A stretch of 18,678 nt of DNA from JANLSO01 sp031362405 (lineage in GTDB: Bacteria; Actinomycetota; Thermoleophilia; Miltoncostaeales; Miltoncostaeaceae). The stretch's first letter is position 1. Each line of letters begins with the position of its first letter. The notes under the pieces were generated by a model that saw nothing but the letters and a program-made list of their open reading frames with translations, was not told the DNA's origin and searched no databases. Positions 6,765 to 13,783 of the stretch are shown here, in pieces. Both the position numbers and the translations under genes were made by a program. The stretch is taken from assembly GCA_031362405.1 (NCBI GenBank), contig JANLSO010000123.1, forward strand, positions 1 through 18,678. The letters are read 5' to 3'.

Positions 6765-8132
6765 ATGATCATGCGCGGCGAGAGCGAACTGCTGGCCGTG
6801 ATCGAGGCGGCAGCCAAGGCGGTGAGGCAGGGCGAGGCGGCATCGTGGGCGTATACCGGCGATGCCCGCCGGGTTGCCGCTCTCGCGAGCGTGCGCGCAT
6901 GCATCGATCAGGCGATCACCGAGACGGCAGCCGCCCGTTCCGAAGCCGAGCGCCTCGGCGGCGAGCTCGAGGCCGCCGCCACCGCCGCCGAGCAGGTCGA
7001 GGCGGCACTCGGCGAGCAGGCCGCCGCGCTCACCGAGGCCGAGGATGGCGTCGATTACCTACGCAATCGCTTCGACCTGCTGAACCGCGCGACCAGCGAC
7101 GGGCTCTGGGACATGGAAGTCGTCGCCGGAGACCCGGTGAACCCCAGCAATGCGTTCTGGTGGAGTGACCAGTTCCGGCGTCTGCTCGGCTACACCAACG
7201 AGGTTGACTTTCCGAACGTGCTCGACAGCTGGGCCTCGCGCCTGCACCCCGACGACGTCGATCGCACGCTCGCCGCGTTCGGTGCGCATCTGACCGATCG
7301 CACGGGCGCGACGCCCTACGACATCACCTACCGCCTGGCGATGAAGACCGGCGAGTACCGCTGGTTCCGGGCCCGGGGCGCCACCGAGCGCGATGGCGCG
7401 GGGGTTCCCCTGCGGGTCGCCGGCTCGCTTGCCGACATCAACAAGCTGCGCGAGAACGAGGGCCTTCTGGCAAAAAGCCTGACGCGCTTCGAACTGTCCG
7501 GTGAGCTTCTCACCGATGGCCTTTGGGACATCGAGGTCGACGACACGAACCCCGCCAAGCGCCAGTTCCACTTCTGGTGGAGCGACCAGTTCCGCCGGCT
7601 CCTGGGCTTCGAGAACGAGACCGACTTCCCGAACACCCAAGACGCCTGGGCCTCGCGGCTGCATCCCGAAGATCGCGACGCGGCGATCACGGCCTTCTCC
7701 GCCCACATCGCCGATGCATCGGGCCGCACGCCGTATGAGCTCGAGTACCGGCTCTCACACAAAGACGGTGAGTACCGCTGGTTCTGCACTCGGGGCCAGA
7801 CGCGCCGCGACACCGACGGCGCGCCCCTGCGGGTTGTGGGCGTACTCACCGACATCCACGCCGCCAAGAGCGAGGAGAACCTGAAGAGCGGCGAAGAGGC
7901 ACGCCAGCAGCTGGAGGAGAGCCTCAAGCTCATCACCGCCCTCGTCTCGGAGATTTCTGGGATCGCCGGCCAGACGAACCTCCTCGCGCTGAACGCGGCT
8001 ATCGAGGCGGCCCGCGCCGGTGAGCAGGGCCGCGGTTTCGCCGTCGTCGCCGATGAGGTGCGCGAGCTCGCCGAACGCACAAAGGAAGCCACTGCGCGCA
8101 TCGCCGAGCTGGCGCAGGAGCACCGCGCCTGA
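6765..8132 (+). CDS. soluble PAS-PAS chemoreceptor with short MCP signalling domain
   Basis: This 455-residue cytoplasmic methyl-accepting chemotaxis-type protein has no transmembrane segment or HAMP domain. Order: an Ala/Glu-rich helical, probably coiled-coil, segment (about 10-95); PAS_3-like domain 1 (about 105-225); a near-duplicate PAS domain 2 (about 243-366); and an MCP tip (about 385-455). Both PAS copies share FWWSDQFRRLLG, DFPN, WASRLHP(D/E)D and GEYRWF. The tip carries the canonical hairpin AGQTNLLALNAAIEAARAGE and GFAVVADEVRELAERT that contacts CheA/CheW. It ends soon after, so each arm is only about 40 residues. The architecture recalls soluble PAS receptors such as Aer-2- or BdlA-like proteins; the ligand is unknown. 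Start alternatives are GTG 6744, ATG 6765 (used) and ATG 6771; none has a strong ribosome site. Confidence 0.85.
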   Translation: MIMRGESELLAVIEAAAKAVRQGEAASWAYTGDARRVAALASVRACIDQAITETAAARSEAERLGGELEAAATAAEQVEAALGEQAAALTEAEDGVDYLRNRFDLLNRATSDGLWDMEVVAGDPVNPSNAFWWSDQFRRLLGYTNEVDFPNVLDSWASRLHPDDVDRTLAAFGAHLTDRTGATPYDITYRLAMKTGEYRWFRARGATERDGAGVPLRVAGSLADINKLRENEGLLAKSLTRFELSGELLTDGLWDIEVDDTNPAKRQFHFWWSDQFRRLLGFENETDFPNTQDAWASRLHPEDRDAAITAFSAHIADASGRTPYELEYRLSHKDGEYRWFCTRGQTRRDTDGAPLRVVGVLTDIHAAKSEENLKSGEEARQQLEESLKLITALVSEISGIAGQTNLLALNAAIEAARAGEQGRGFAVVADEVRELAERTKEATARIAELAQEHRA

Positions 8133-8140
8133 TCCGGAGA

Positions 8141-8181
8141 GAGTGCGTATAACTGGTGCCAGACACCAGTTATACGCACTC
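8141..8181. repeat. palindromic element 1 (GGTGCC-centred family), possible terminator
   Basis: Two perfect 18-base arms, GAGTGCGTATAACTGGTG (8141-8158) and its reverse complement (8164-8181), are separated by CCAGA. The element begins 8 bases after the chemoreceptor stop. The inner part ACTGGTGCCAGACACCAGT belongs to the same family as the elements at 8246, 13580 and 13711. There is no T tract. Confidence 0.85.
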
Positions 8182-8245
8182 CGGCGCGGGTGGCTGGCCG
8201 GGGCTGATCGACCGCCCGGAAGGCGGGCTTGCGGAGAGCCGGCGT

Positions 8246-8280
8246 TGTCCACATCCGGTGCCCGGCACCAGTTGTGGACA
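8246..8280. repeat. palindromic element 2 (GGTGCC-centred family)
   Basis: The 17-base arms at 8246-8262 and 8264-8280 are centred on C8263. They pair at all but three positions: TGTCCACA/TGTGGACA outside and GGTGCC/GGCACC inside. The element lies in the 233-base tail-to-tail gap (8133-8365) between the chemoreceptor and the LOG gene. Apart from elements 1 and 2 and a short CCGCC/GGCGG stem near 8211-8225, I see nothing in that gap. Confidence 0.8.
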
Positions 8281-8365
8281 TCGTGATACCTAGGCACAAA
8301 GTGTCGAGTGGTTGTACGGCTACCGAGTTCGGCCTCGTGGCGCGCGTCGGGAAACGCGCTTTCAG

Positions 8366-8962
<597 letters not shown>

Positions 8963-8968
8963 GTCGCA

Positions 8969-8974
8969 AGCGTA
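8969..8974 (-). promoter_or_regulatory. candidate -10 for leaderless LOG mRNA
   Basis: TACGCT on the minus strand fits TAnnnT and is 6 bases before the GTG start at 8962. No Shine-Dalgarno and no clear -35 are visible. Confidence 0.4.
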
Positions 8975-9003
8975 GCGGGGCTCGCTCGTCCGGCGCGCCG
9001 GTG

Positions 9004-9009
9004 TAGCGT
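9004..9009 (+). promoter_or_regulatory. candidate -10 for leaderless crcB1 mRNA
   Basis: TAGCGT is 8 bases before the GTG at 9018, with no Shine-Dalgarno. It sits in the 55-base divergent gap next to a perfect 12-base palindrome, CCGGCGCGCCGG, at 8990-9001. No -35 is recognisable. Confidence 0.35.
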
Positions 9010-9017
9010 GCGCGGCC

Positions 9018-9422
9018 GTGCGCTCGACTGTTTTCCCAGCCGTGATTCCGAATGCATTGGTCGCGGTCGCCGTCGGCGGAGCCCTGGGAGCGCTCGTTCG
9101 AACGGGGCTCGTCGAGCTGGCGCCCCGCGAGGCCGGCCAATGGCCGTGGGTGACGTTCCTCGTGAACCTTGCCGGGACGGCCCTGCTGGCATGGTTGGTC
9201 GGCTCTCTCGCGCATCATCCGGGCCCGGTGGTGTCGTTCATCGGAACCGGATTCTGCGGTGCGCTGACCAGCTTCTCCGCTTTCCAGATCGAGGCGGTGC
9301 AGCTGATCGGCGAGGGCGCCCTGCTGCTCGCGGCGGCCTACCTCGCCGCGAGCCTCGGCCTTGGGATTCTCATCACCGTCGCTGTTTCGCGACGGTCACT
9401 CCAGGCCGAGCCCGTCGTGTGA
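9018..9422 (+). CDS. crcB: CrcB/Fluc fluoride channel subunit 1
   Basis: This 134-residue four-helix membrane protein is of the Fluc/CrcB family, dual-topology-type channels that export fluoride passively. Motifs: GGALGALVR (20-28), the pore-lining Asn in WVTFLVNLAGT (N50), and GTGFCGALTSFSAFQIE (76-92). The last corresponds to the family GFCGGLTTFSTF stretch carrying the pore phenylalanines and the central sodium site. The start is GTG 9018. The gene overlaps the second crcB copy by 4 bases (GTGA). Adjacent, diverged copies normally form an obligate heterodimer with opposite orientations. I looked for a fluoride riboswitch upstream and did not find one. Confidence 0.93.
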   Translation: MRSTVFPAVIPNALVAVAVGGALGALVRTGLVELAPREAGQWPWVTFLVNLAGTALLAWLVGSLAHHPGPVVSFIGTGFCGALTSFSAFQIEAVQLIGEGALLLAAAYLAASLGLGILITVAVSRRSLQAEPVV

Positions 9423-9778
9423 CCCCGTGGGTCTGGCTTGCCGTCGGCGGCTGTGGAGCGGTCGGCGCGATGGTCCGCTTCGGCGCGGCACACGTGACAG
9501 GGCCGGGCCGTACGCACCTCGGCACGTTGGCGGTGAACCTCGTCGGGGCCTTTGCTCTGGGGGTGATCGTCGGCGCAGGGTCGTCGCACCGCGTCCTGCT
9601 GATCGTCGGCGGCGGCCTGCTCGGTGCCACGACGACGTTCAGCACGTGGATGCTCGAAAGCCATCGCCTTGGTCACGACGGCCGCAGGGGCCACGCGGTC
9701 GCCAACCTTGTCGGATCGCTCGTCGCCGGTTTCGCCCTGACGGTGGTCGGCTGGTGGCTGGGCCGATCCCTGGCCTAA
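9419..9778 (+). CDS. crcB: CrcB/Fluc fluoride channel subunit 2
   Basis: This 119-residue four-helix membrane protein is the second member of the pair. Motifs: GGCGAVGAMVR (10-20), pore Asn N40 in LGTLAVNLVGA, and GATTTFSTW (69-77), nearer to the family consensus than in copy 1. The GTG start at 9419 overlaps the copy 1 stop. This indicates translational coupling and equal dosage, as expected for a heterodimer. The reading frame is open far upstream but has no family similarity there, so the short form is the gene. Terminal-helix charges differ between the copies, which fits opposite membrane orientation. Confidence 0.92.
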   Translation: MTPWVWLAVGGCGAVGAMVRFGAAHVTGPGRTHLGTLAVNLVGAFALGVIVGAGSSHRVLLIVGGGLLGATTTFSTWMLESHRLGHDGRRGHAVANLVGSLVAGFALTVVGWWLGRSLA

Positions 9779-9798
9779 GAATCTTCGCCGACGGGCCA

Positions 9799-10038
9799 AT
9801 GATCACCGCGCCGCGCTGGTCGATTCTCATCGAGGTGAGCACATACTCGATCCACATCACCGACCTCATGACCCGCGCCCACACCGTCGCGCGATTCGAC
9901 GAGCGGGTGGCGTCACGAGACGACCTCAAGGCGATCTGCCGGTTGATCCGTGACGAGACCGGAGAGGCGATCTACGTCGAAGCCCGTCGCCGCCGCCTCG
10001 CGGGGCCGGTCGAGTGTCTCGCATGGGCGGTCGCCTGA
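9799..10038 (+). CDS. small hypothetical protein, 79 residues
   Basis: I do not recognise this protein. It starts at ATG 9799, 20 bases after the crcB2 stop on the same strand. The third codon positions are strongly G/C biased like its neighbours, which supports real coding. There is no transmembrane segment or signal peptide. The N-terminal half (WSILIEVSTYSIHITDL) looks like beta strands, followed by a charged helix with RDDLKAICRLIRDETGE and an Arg-rich stretch (ARRRRLAG). No Shine-Dalgarno is evident, so the start is uncertain. It is followed by a CCCGGG hairpin at 10050-10069 and may be the last gene of the crcB unit. Confidence 0.55.
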   Translation: MITAPRWSILIEVSTYSIHITDLMTRAHTVARFDERVASRDDLKAICRLIRDETGEAIYVEARRRRLAGPVECLAWAVA

Positions 10039-10049
10039 CCGTCTCGTCG

Positions 10050-10069
10050 ACCCGGGCCTGACCCCGGGT
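10050..10069 (+). terminator. GC-rich hairpin after the crcB unit
   Basis: ACCCGGG (10050-10056) and CCCGGGT (10063-10069) pair across a 6-base loop, 11 bases after the stop at 10038. There is no T tract. Confidence 0.45.
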
Positions 10070-10078
10070 GCATGGCCA

Positions 10079-10115
10079 GGAGGGGTAGTCGGACGGGTCG
10101 GCCGGCTACCCTTCC
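10079..10115 (+). promoter_or_regulatory. long hairpin upstream of the redox gene
   Basis: Bases 10079-10092 (GGAGGGGTAGTCGG) pair with 10102-10115 (CCGGCTACCCTTCC) over 14 pairs, two of them G-T, around a 9-base loop. The left arm contains a GGAGGGG sequence that resembles a ribosome site, and an ATG begins at 10116 just after the stem. It could be a second terminator or a leader structure controlling the redox gene. Confidence 0.45.
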
Positions 10116-10166
10116 ATGGCGCCCGTTCCCTTCGCACTCACGGCGTCTCTACGCCACGATGTACGG

Positions 10167-10697
10167 ATGACGACTTCTCCCATCGCCCCCGCCCTCGTCG
10201 ACGGGCCGGTCGAAGGCCGCAACCTGGGCGGCGCAACACTCGCCGAGGTGGTCTCCACCGAGCCGACACTCGTGGTCTTCCTGCGCCACTTCGGCTGCCT
10301 GTTCTGCCGCGAGGTGGTCCGGGATCTCCGCGAAACCGTCGAGAACTCGGTGGCCTATCCCCGCGTGGTCTTCGTTCATCAGGGCACGCCCGCCGAGGGC
10401 GATGCCTTCTTCGCGCGCCTCTGGCCCGACGTCGGTGCGATCAGCGATCCCGATGTGCGTCTCTACCGCCACTTCGGGGTGGGGCGCGGCAACCTCGCGC
10501 AGATGTTCGGCCCTCGCTCGACCGCCTGCGCGGTCCGCGCGCTCGTCAAAGGTAACGGCATCGGCAGGAAGGTCGGCGACGGCTGGACCCTCCCGACGAT
10601 GTTCCTGATCCGCGACGGACAGGTCGTCTGGACGCACCACGGAGAACATGCCGGAGACCACCCCGACTGGCGCGCGATCCCGTTGCTCGCCGCGTGA
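10167..10697 (+). CDS. AhpC/TSA-like thioredoxin-fold redox protein (SelL/PRXL2-like)
   Basis: This 176-residue cytoplasmic thioredoxin-fold protein is of the AhpC-TSA_2 / SelL-related group. The redox centre is FLRHFGCLFCREVVRDLRE with C44 and C47 in a CxxC arrangement. T142-P143 (TLPTMF) supplies the cis-proline loop. Related proteins are peroxiredoxin-like, but their electron donors and substrates are poorly defined. The start ATG 10167 gives a normal N-terminus. The in-frame ATG 10116 would add 17 unmatched residues, but it directly follows the hairpin at 10079-10115 and cannot be excluded. The stop overlaps the hydrolase GTG start (GTGA), so the two are co-translated. Confidence 0.82.
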   Translation: MTTSPIAPALVDGPVEGRNLGGATLAEVVSTEPTLVVFLRHFGCLFCREVVRDLRETVENSVAYPRVVFVHQGTPAEGDAFFARLWPDVGAISDPDVRLYRHFGVGRGNLAQMFGPRSTACAVRALVKGNGIGRKVGDGWTLPTMFLIRDGQVVWTHHGEHAGDHPDWRAIPLLAA

Positions 10698-11461
10698 GCA
10701 CCACACCGCCGGGCCATCGGGTTTCGCTCGTCGCCGTGCACGGGAACGGCGGTGGCGCCTTCCGCTTTTCTCTTGCAGCGCCGCACTTTCCGGTAGGGGT
10801 CGACTTCTCGGCGATCACCCTGCCCGGCTTCGGTGGCGTCGCACGTGACCAGGCGCTCACCACGCTGTCTCACTACGCCGACCGAATCGCGGAGATGGTC
10901 GCCGACGTGCCGCGACCGCGGGTGCTGCTCGGTCACGGTATCGGCGCATCGATGCTGCTCGATCTCACCGGCCGCCGCCCGGAGATCTGTGACGGGGTGA
11001 TCCTCCACGCACCGGTCGGCCCGCTCCTCGGTCGACGGATCTTTCCGCTGGCGATGCGCGTTCCCGGGGCGCGGGGTGGCCTGCAGCGCATGATCGCCAC
11101 GCGGGCGCTGAGGCCCGTATGGCGACGGATGCTCTTTGGCGGCGACGTGCCGCGTGAGTTCTCGGCGCAGTTCCTATCCGACTATGGCCGCTGCCCGGCG
11201 TTCAGCCAGATGTTTGACCTCATCACGCCCTCCTGGTTCCTGGGTCTCGAGACGGTTCGGGTTCCGACAGTGCTCCTGTGGGGTGGCCGCGATCGTGTTC
11301 TTCGTGCCAACCACAGCGTGATGGTGCGCCCACTTCTCGCCGACGGTCGGGTCGAGATCGTGCCCGAGTGGAATCACTTCCCGATGATCGAACAGCCCGC
11401 CCAGTATGCGGCGCACACCGCCCGTATCGCCGTTGAACTGAGCGGCGGGAGCACCGTCTGA
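10694..11461 (+). CDS. alpha/beta-hydrolase-fold protein, nucleophile Ser replaced by Gly
   Basis: This 255-residue protein has the alpha/beta hydrolase layout. HGNGG (16-20) is the oxyanion region, LPGFGG (43-48) is typical, the nucleophile elbow is G80-H81-G82-I83-G84, the acid is D200 in GGRDRV, and the histidine is H228 in WNHFPMIEQP. The family elbow is GxSxG, and here the Ser is Gly (GHGIG). The fold and the other two triad residues are kept, but ordinary Ser-ester chemistry should be lost. It could be a non-catalytic binding protein or use other chemistry. The GTG 10694 start overlaps the redox gene by 4 bases. The next gene starts 53 bases after its stop, or nearer if the start of that gene is further upstream. 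Confidence 0.85.
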   Translation: MSTTPPGHRVSLVAVHGNGGGAFRFSLAAPHFPVGVDFSAITLPGFGGVARDQALTTLSHYADRIAEMVADVPRPRVLLGHGIGASMLLDLTGRRPEICDGVILHAPVGPLLGRRIFPLAMRVPGARGGLQRMIATRALRPVWRRMLFGGDVPREFSAQFLSDYGRCPAFSQMFDLITPSWFLGLETVRVPTVLLWGGRDRVLRANHSVMVRPLLADGRVEIVPEWNHFPMIEQPAQYAAHTARIAVELSGGSTV

Positions 11462-11514
11462 GGGCCCTACGCCTTGGCGCCGGTCGGGCCGTCGGCGCCC
11501 CACCGAAGGCCGCG

Positions 11515-13611
11515 ATGCTCGACCGGGCCGCCGCCGCCGGGCTCCCGGTGCCGCCCGGCTGGGTGCTCGTCGAACTACCCGCGGCGGGCCCCGGTGCCCA
11601 CGATCTCGTTGGTCGAATCGGCCTTAGCCGCCCCGATCGGACGTTCGCCGTGCGGTCGGCGTTTTCTGGGGAGGACGGCGACGTCACCAGTGGAGCGGGG
11701 CGGTTCCACACCGAACTCGGTGTCGCGGTCGACACCGTCGCGCTGACCGACGCGATCTCTCGTGTGTGGGCCTCGGGCGCCACGCATGGCGGCGCACGGT
11801 CGGTGATCGTGATGCGGATGGTGGCGGCGCGCCACGCCGGGGTCGCGTTCACCGAGACCGCGCACGAAGACGACCTCGTCAACTGGACCCCCGGCCTCGG
11901 CGACGCATTGGTCTCGGGCGCCACGCCCGGAGAGCAATTGAGCCTGCCCAAACTGCGCCGCGGCGAGCGCGCAGCCCTCGATGGCCCGCCCTTCGCGGCC
12001 CGCCTCGCCCGGCTACTTCGCGGCGTGAGAGGCGTCTTTGGCGCCGGCGATTGGGATGTCGAGTGGGCTGATGACGGCACCGTCTCCTGGCTGCTTCAGG
12101 TGCGGCCGATCACGCGGGCTCCCCGTCGCGACGAGACCTTCACGATCGCCAACCACAAGGAGATCCTGCCGCCGCTGCCATCGCGGTTCATGACCAGCAT
12201 GATCGCCTCGTGCTCGACGGAACTGCTCGAGTGGTTTCGACAGTTTGACCCGGACATCCCGACCTCGCGGCCGCTGATCGAAGTGTTCCGGGGCCGGCCG
12301 ATGCTGAACCTGTCGCTGCTGGTCGACATGACCCGTGTGTGGGGGATGCCGTCGCGCCTGGTGACCGACTCGCTTGGTGGCAGTGCGCATCTCGAGGCGG
12401 GCCTGCGATCGGGGCGTCTCGCGCGCGCCGCGCCACGGCTGGCGCGTATGGGCATCGCCCAGGCCCGGGCCGCGACCGCCACCGCGCGCACCGAGGCGGA
12501 GATCCTGGCGCGCACCGCCGACCCGGGGGCGGATACTGCGGCCTGTATCGAGACGCTGCGCTGGGAGTACGTGACCCTCGTCAACGAGATGGCGGCGCTG
12601 ACATCGGCCGCGAGCGTTCCGGTCAGCATCCTGCGGCGCCTCGGGACACTCGAGCAGCACGCGGCGCGGCAACGAACGGCCGCGACCGCCATGGGCGACG
12701 ACCTTGACGAGCTGCGCCGTCTCGGCGCCGGAGACCCGGCGGCCCGGGCGCTGCTCGCCGCCGGGCGGCTCCCCGAGGGGCCGACGTGGGAGGCCGCGTG
12801 GGCGCGGTGGTCTGACCGTCACGGCCACCGGGGAGTCTTCGAGAGCGACATCGCACGACCGAGGTTCCGCGAGCAACCCGCAGCGATTCTGCCGATGGCC
12901 GCGCGACCCTCACCGGGGCGAACGTCGGCTCCGACCCGGACCCTTCTCGGTGTGATCACGCTGCCGCTGTGGTGGCAGGCGCGCCGCCCAATGGCGGCCC
13001 GGGAACGGTTGCGTTCCACCGCAATGATCGGCTTCGGACGCATCCGCGACCGGCTGCTCGAGCTGAGTCCCGTCGGCGCGGACATCTGGGATCTCGACAT
13101 CGACGAGGCGCGCGCACTCGACGCCGCCCCACTCCCCGAGGGTCTTCTCGAACGTCGGCGCGCGGAGATCGCCGCCGATGCGGCGGTTGACCTTCCGGAT
13201 CTCGTCACCCGTTTCCAGGATCTCGACGCACCTGGGCCCGATGCCCCTGCCGGTGGCCGCCTGACCGGCATCAGCCTGACCACCGGAACCATCGAAGGCC
13301 GTGCGTGGGTGCTGGCCGAGCCGGCCGCGTCGCCCCCGCCCGATCTCGCCGGCGCCGCGATCATCCTGGTCGCTCGATCGGTCGACCCCGGCTGGCTCGC
13401 CACGTTTGCCCAGGTCGTCGGAGTCGTCGTGGAGACCGGCGGAGACCTCTCGCATGGCTCGATCATCCTCCGCGAGATCGGCCTTCCGGCCGTGACCAAC
13501 GTCCATGGCGCCACACGAGCTTTCGTGACCGGCGACCCACTCCGCCTCGACGCATCCCGAGGCCTCGTCTCCCGCGCCGATGTCACACCCGGTGCCACGC
13601 ACCGGGTGTGA
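11515..13611 (+). CDS. PEP-synthase / rifampin-phosphotransferase-like protein with shortened ATP-grasp domain
   Basis: This 698-residue protein has three parts. An N-terminal PPDK_N/ATP-grasp-like domain (1 to about 200) carries GLPVPPGW, AVRSAFSGEDG (45-55), DVEWA (181-185) and QVRPIT (195-200). A central domain (about 210-560) includes EVFRGRPMLNLSLL, as in rifampin phosphotransferase-like proteins. A C-terminal swivelling phosphohistidine domain has GGDLSHGSIILREIGLPAVTN with H647. The family moves phosphate from ATP (or PEP) via this His to an acceptor. The gap between PPGW and AVRS is only about 30 residues, so the first ATP-grasp subdomain is short. Codons just upstream of ATG 11515 still read family-like (VGAPPKAA), but no ATG, GTG or TTG is in frame there; the true start may be unusual. 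The last residues and the stop lie within palindromic element 3. Confidence 0.8.
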   Translation: MLDRAAAAGLPVPPGWVLVELPAAGPGAHDLVGRIGLSRPDRTFAVRSAFSGEDGDVTSGAGRFHTELGVAVDTVALTDAISRVWASGATHGGARSVIVMRMVAARHAGVAFTETAHEDDLVNWTPGLGDALVSGATPGEQLSLPKLRRGERAALDGPPFAARLARLLRGVRGVFGAGDWDVEWADDGTVSWLLQVRPITRAPRRDETFTIANHKEILPPLPSRFMTSMIASCSTELLEWFRQFDPDIPTSRPLIEVFRGRPMLNLSLLVDMTRVWGMPSRLVTDSLGGSAHLEAGLRSGRLARAAPRLARMGIAQARAATATARTEAEILARTADPGADTAACIETLRWEYVTLVNEMAALTSAASVPVSILRRLGTLEQHAARQRTAATAMGDDLDELRRLGAGDPAARALLAAGRLPEGPTWEAAWARWSDRHGHRGVFESDIARPRFREQPAAILPMAARPSPGRTSAPTRTLLGVITLPLWWQARRPMAARERLRSTAMIGFGRIRDRLLELSPVGADIWDLDIDEARALDAAPLPEGLLERRRAEIAADAAVDLPDLVTRFQDLDAPGPDAPAGGRLTGISLTTGTIEGRAWVLAEPAASPPPDLAGAAIILVARSVDPGWLATFAQVVGVVVETGGDLSHGSIILREIGLPAVTNVHGATRAFVTGDPLRLDASRGLVSRADVTPGATHRV

Positions 13612-13614
13612 CAT
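13580..13614. repeat. palindromic element 3 (GGTGCC-centred family), overlaps a stop codon
   Basis: Two perfect 16-base arms, ATGTCACACCCGGTGC (13580-13595) and its reverse complement (13599-13614), flank CAC. The right arm contains the TGA stop (13609-13611) of the PEP-synthase-like gene, so the last ten codons lie in the repeat. It may also act as a terminator. Confidence 0.85.
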
Positions 13615-13654
13615 GGCACGACGTAAACACTTATTCCGGAGGGGATGTCGACGC

Positions 13655-13673
13655 GCTGACGGCCATCGTCAGC
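13655..13673. repeat. small hairpin in the convergent gap
   Basis: GCTGACG (13655-13661) and CGTCAGC (13667-13673) form a perfect 7-pair stem with loop GCCAT. The hairpin lies in the 172-base gap 13612-13783, between elements 3 and 4. Confidence 0.4.
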
Positions 13674-13710
13674 ACCGATGAGCAACCGCGTTGCCGCCGG
13701 TTTGTCACCC

Positions 13711-13760
13711 CCGGTGCCAGGCACCGGATTGGCACCGGATTCAGTGCCAGGCACCGGATT
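13711..13760. repeat. palindromic element 4 with tandem repeat units
   Basis: CCGGTGCC-A-GGCACCGG is a perfect palindrome at 13711-13727. The 17-mer GTGCCAGGCACCGGATT occurs at 13714-13730 and again at 13744-13760, a 30-base period, with a partial copy GGCACCGGATT at 13731-13741. It ends 23 bases before the stop of the membrane-protein gene. The core is the same as in elements 1 to 3. The flanks here are not a simple long stem, suggesting local duplication or decay. Confidence 0.8.
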
Positions 13761-13783
13761 CAAGGTCGGTCGATGCTACCGGG

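Noticed and set aside
8141..8280. CRISPR array
   Set aside because: Only two elements with different arms and no regular spacers, and no cas gene. The structure is palindromic, not direct-repeat/spacer.
8141..8280. Insertion sequence bounded by inverted repeats
   Set aside because: Elements 1 and 2 are each internally palindromic and under 70 bases apart with no coding content between them.
8963..9017. Fluoride riboswitch before crcB
   Set aside because: No GGCGATGG-like conserved start or matching pseudoknot is visible, and the divergent gap is only 55 bases.
13612..13783. Small gene in the gap between the PEP-synthase-like gene and the membrane protein
   Set aside because: Short frames there read through palindromic repeats with no start context or recognisable product.
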